From Anaerocolumna sp. AGMB13025 (GTDB lineage: Bacteria > Bacillota > Clostridia > Lachnospirales > Lachnospiraceae): DNA of 64,000 nucleotides. The notes under the pieces were generated by a model. That model was given only the letters and a program-made list of their open reading frames with translations. It was not told the DNA's origin and did not search any database. Below, piece after piece: positions 61,497 to 64,000 of this stretch (position 1 is the stretch's first letter; every line of letters begins with the position of its first letter). Where the stretch lies: contig NZ_CP121445.1 in the NCBI RefSeq assembly GCF_029689925.1, forward strand, positions 4,014,501-4,078,500. The letters are read 5' to 3'. Made by a program: the position numbers and the translations under genes.

Positions 61497-61670
61497 TGTT
61501 ACTAACATAAAGGATTACTGCTATAAAATAACTTCATTTCATACTAACAATATTCCAGATTAACATCCCTTTAAAATAAACTCACCTTTATATCTTACCA
61601 TTCCACTAATTATTTATCAATGACCACCCACTCTAAAAAATCAAAACTATTTTTCAGCAATCGAAATAAG

Positions 61671-61808
61671 GAGTCTGTCTCAACAGACTCTAGGCTGACG
61701 CGCTGTCACATCAGTGACACCTTCTTCTTAAAGCTAAGGCGCATCCTGCCGGAGTGCTTTTTATTTTACAGAATAGTGCTAAGAACTTTCCTCGTATGAA
61801 AAAGTAAA
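61671..61808. repeat. Dispersed structured repeat, copy C
   Basis: GAGTCTGT CTCA ACAGACTC (61671-61690), then GGCTGACGCGCTGTCAC, a GTCAC/GTGAC hairpin, CTTCTTCTTAAAG, GGCGCATCCTGCC and a final AT-rich pairing (TTTTTATTTTAC with GTAAAAAAA). Same order as copy A. It lies 3' of galT. Confidence 0.78.
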
Positions 61809-61839
61809 AAAAACTCCCATGCCTTAGCATAAGAGTTTT
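61806..61839 (-). terminator. Terminator of galT
   Basis: On the minus strand AAAACTC...ATGC / GCAT...GAGTTTT is followed by a U8 run (A-run 61806-61813). It lies 31 nt after the galT stop. Confidence 0.85.
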
Positions 61840-61869
61840 ACGTTAATTTTATTATGTAAATACAAAATT

Positions 61870-63450
61870 TCAATTAGCAGGACATCCTTTGTCCCGGTTT
61901 AGATGTCTTATAAATCTTAGAAAGGCTTCTTTTCCTTCTTCCGTACGTTTATAAACACCTGCATGCTCTAATACCGTAGAAAATACCAGTCCGATTTCCT
62001 TTTCTATTATGCCGTCAATCGTTTCCTTTGATAGATCCGGGTATTCAGGCAGGAATTTTTCTACCCAAGCCTTATGTTTAGCCGTCATTTCACTAGAATC
62101 TAAGTCTGTTCCCGAAAGAATATAGTCTTTTAACACTTCCATCTCTTCTTTTAATCTTGAAGGAAGTACTGCCAGTCCCATAACTTCGATTAGTCCAATA
62201 TTTTCTTTCTTAATATGATGGAGTTCTGCATGAGGATGATAAACTCCAAAAGGATGCTCTTTTGTAGTTACATTATTGCGTAATACCAGGTCAAGTTCAT
62301 ATACTTCCCCTGCTTTTCTGGCAATCGGAGTTATGGTATTGTGAGGTTCATATCCCTTTTTCTCTTCAGTAGAACTATTTTGCACTTCTTCTGCGGTCAA
62401 AAGGGCTCCGTCAGGAGCTGAAAAACCATAGACAAAGGCTTCTTTATCCGTATATCCTCGCCAACTGGTTAAGATATAATCTCCCAATTCAATTAAAGGC
62501 TCCGGTTGTTCTGCATTTAGTCTTATAACAGACATGGGCCATTTAACAATTCCGGCTTCTACCCCTTCAAACCCCTTAATCGTAAAGGTTGTTTCAACCG
62601 GTGCTTTTGCCATAGCAAATTCATAATTCCCCCCTTGAAAATGGTCATGGGTAAGTATGGAACCACCGACAATAGGTAGGTCCGCATTGGAACCAACAAA
62701 ATAATGGGGAAACAGCTTCACAAAATCAAACAATTTGCGGAAGGCTTCCTTATCGATTTTCATAGGTGTATGATTGGAGTTGAATACAATACAGTGTTCG
62801 TTATAATAAACATAAGGAGAATATTGAAATCCCCATTCCTGGTTATTGATTTGTACCGGTATTACCCTGTGGTTCTGTCTTGCAGGATGATTGACCCTGC
62901 CGGCATATCCTTCATTCTCCTTGCATAAAAGGCATTTCGGATAACCGCTTTGTTTCATTAACTTGGCGGCAGCAATTGCTTTGGGGTCTTTCTCAGGTTT
63001 GGATAAATTAATTGTAATATCAATATCACCGTATTCTGTTTTCGTTATCCATTTAATATCCTTATTAATTCGGTAACGCCTAATGTAATCCGAATCCTGG
63101 CTTAACTTATAATAATAGTCCGTTGCCTTTTTCGGGCTTTCCTTGTATAAATCCCTAAATAAGCCGATAACCTGGGAAGGTCTTGGCACAAGAAGTCCCA
63201 TTATCTTTGTATCGAATAAATCCCGGTATACAATACTGTTTTCCGTTAAGATTTTCTGCTCATAAGCATAATCCAGGAGCCCTTTTAAAATTTCTTCCAG
63301 AGAGATCTCTCCATAAGACAAATCCTCTTTAAATTCTTCCAATTGAAATAATTCCAGCAGCTGGTTTATGGTGTATACCTTATCTTCTTGTGTTATCAGC
63401 TCTGTTTGTAAACCATATTGAACAAGAGCTGTTATGTATTGATTAATCAT
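61870..63450 (-). CDS. galT: UDP-glucose--hexose-1-phosphate uridylyltransferase, class II
   Basis: Leloir enzyme: galactose 1-phosphate plus UDP-glucose to glucose 1-phosphate plus UDP-galactose. The 526-residue length and motifs (SGYPKCLLCKENEGYAGRVNHPARQNHRVIPV, GGSILTHDHFQGG, MSVIRLNAEQP) mark the Firmicute class II GalT, unrelated in length to the E. coli form. GGAGG lies 7 nt before the ATG. It follows galE and would process galactose released by the galactosidases encoded at 13-22 kb. Confidence 0.95.
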   Translation of the reverse strand: MINQYITALVQYGLQTELITQEDKVYTINQLLELFQLEEFKEDLSYGEISLEEILKGLLDYAYEQKILTENSIVYRDLFDTKIMGLLVPRPSQVIGLFRDLYKESPKKATDYYYKLSQDSDYIRRYRINKDIKWITKTEYGDIDITINLSKPEKDPKAIAAAKLMKQSGYPKCLLCKENEGYAGRVNHPARQNHRVIPVQINNQEWGFQYSPYVYYNEHCIVFNSNHTPMKIDKEAFRKLFDFVKLFPHYFVGSNADLPIVGGSILTHDHFQGGNYEFAMAKAPVETTFTIKGFEGVEAGIVKWPMSVIRLNAEQPEPLIELGDYILTSWRGYTDKEAFVYGFSAPDGALLTAEEVQNSSTEEKKGYEPHNTITPIARKAGEVYELDLVLRNNVTTKEHPFGVYHPHAELHHIKKENIGLIEVMGLAVLPSRLKEEMEVLKDYILSGTDLDSSEMTAKHKAWVEKFLPEYPDLSKETIDGIIEKEIGLVFSTVLEHAGVYKRTEEGKEAFLRFIRHLNRDKGCPAN

Positions 63451-63632
63451 GTACTGTCCTCCAGCCCTCCGCCAAAACCCGTACTAACCTTTACGGCAGG
63501 GGATTAATAACTGTTATATAAATAACCTATCAATCCGCCCCCCACAAGTTACTCGGGTCCGGTATCAGACATAAACTTCTGCGTCTTTATTTTGTCATTA
63601 TATATTATAACCTGACTTATCTCTTTACTAAA

Positions 63633-64000
63633 TTAGTCTGCCTTATATCCGTTTGGATGGGACTTATGCCATTTCCAGGCGTCTGCTATAATTTCTTCAA
63701 TATCTTCATATTGGGGTTTCCAGCCTAAAACTGTTTTGGCTTTTTCACTGGAAGCAATAAGCTTGGCGGGATCTCCGGCTCTTCTAGGCGTTACTACGGC
63801 AGGAATTGGTGAAGCCGTAATTTTTCTTGCTGCGTCAATCACTTCATTCACAGTAAAACCTACACCGTTGCCAAGGTTAAAGATATTGCTTTCCTTGCCT
63901 TCCATCAGATACTTAACCGCTAATATATGAGCCGCCGCTAAATCCGTAACATGGATATAATCCCTGATACAGGTGCCGTCCTTAGTATCGTAATCATCAC
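63633..64000 (-). CDS. galE: UDP-glucose 4-epimerase, C-terminal part
   Basis: 122 complete codons are visible; the N-terminus lies beyond the right edge. [26 protein letters not shown] and [24 protein letters not shown], then [24 protein letters not shown], are textbook GalE. It interconverts UDP-galactose and UDP-glucose. It is upstream of galT on the same strand, with a 180-bp gap. Confidence 0.95.
   Translation of the reverse strand, partial: DDYDTKDGTCIRDYIHVTDLAAAHILAVKYLMEGKESNIFNLGNGVGFTVNEVIDAARKITASPIPAVVTPRRAGDPAKLIASSEKAKTVLGWKPQYEDIEEIIADAWKWHKSHPNGYKAD

Larger units (their letters stand above)
61200..61869. other. 670-bp intergenic region made largely of repeat elements
   Basis: Between sdaAB and the galT stop. 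It contains the inverted repeat before sdaAB, inverted-repeat element copy 2 (61352-61496), dispersed repeat copy C (61671-61808) and the galT terminator. No gene is apparent. Confidence 0.7.

Overview
The window reads as the chromosome of a low-GC, spore-forming, anaerobic Firmicute. The best fit is the Lachnospiraceae (Lachnoclostridium / Anaerocolumna-like), probably a plant- or gut-polysaccharide degrader. This is an inference from gene content: Feo iron uptake with a FeoB-associated Cys-rich peptide, a GerM-type lipoprotein, two-subunit iron-sulfur L-serine dehydratase, class II GalT, an EF-G-like second GTPase, and many glycoside hydrolases served by ABC importers that lack their own ATPase. 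No rRNA, tRNA, CRISPR array, prophage or intact insertion sequence was seen.

Layout. 1-5.5 kb: N-terminal end of an EF-G-like GTPase, then a divergent aromatic amino-acid operon (aroF-tyrA-aroA) that converges on queA. 5.6-7.8 kb: cysteine desulfurase plus a TtcA-like tRNA thiolase. 8-10.8 kb: GntR regulator, ABC ATPase, permease and a tiny membrane peptide, then an orphan membrane-anchored protein. 10.8-12.5 kb: a membrane-fused S41/PDZ peptidase in AT-rich DNA.

13-27.1 kb: first glycan locus. It holds a GH50-like enzyme, GH43, GH2, an AraC regulator, GH35, a lipoprotein plus LplC/LplB importer, and a LacI repressor. Four near-identical 14-bp operators (TGAAAnCGnTTTCA type) sit on three consensus promoters of this locus, so it looks like one self-contained regulon, perhaps for galactose-containing plant polysaccharide. 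27.5-39.9 kb: second glycan locus. It holds GH3, GH38 alpha-mannosidase, a GH130 mannoside phosphorylase, a second lipoprotein plus LplC/LplB importer, and a divergent LacI-family regulator with an unusual recognition helix. GH130 with GH38 points to beta-mannosyl-GlcNAc / N-glycan-type oligosaccharides.

40-43.6 kb: feoA-feoA-feoB, a Cys-rich peptide, and a Fur-like regulator that lacks the usual metal-site histidines. 43.7-49.4 kb: DUF815 AAA ATPase, a chemoreceptor, argS. 49.6-55 kb: MarR-DUF6544 pair, GerM lipoprotein, and a PadR-DUF1700-DUF4097-PspC envelope module. 55.6-59.3 kb: BusR-like regulator and an OpuC-type osmolyte importer. 59.5-64 kb: L-serine dehydratase subunits, galT and the C-terminal end of galE.

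The least explained content lies between the genes. A dispersed structured repeat family has about five copies, at 12.76, 18.8, 27.3, 39.9 and 61.7 kb, always 3' of genes and next to terminators. A second inverted-repeat element with termini CTTGATAAAATCAG has two copies (52.5 and 61.4 kb). There are also several unrelated minisatellites, and GC hairpins placed directly before ribosome-binding sites. Starts were reassigned wherever a Shine-Dalgarno sequence favoured a start inside the longest open frame.
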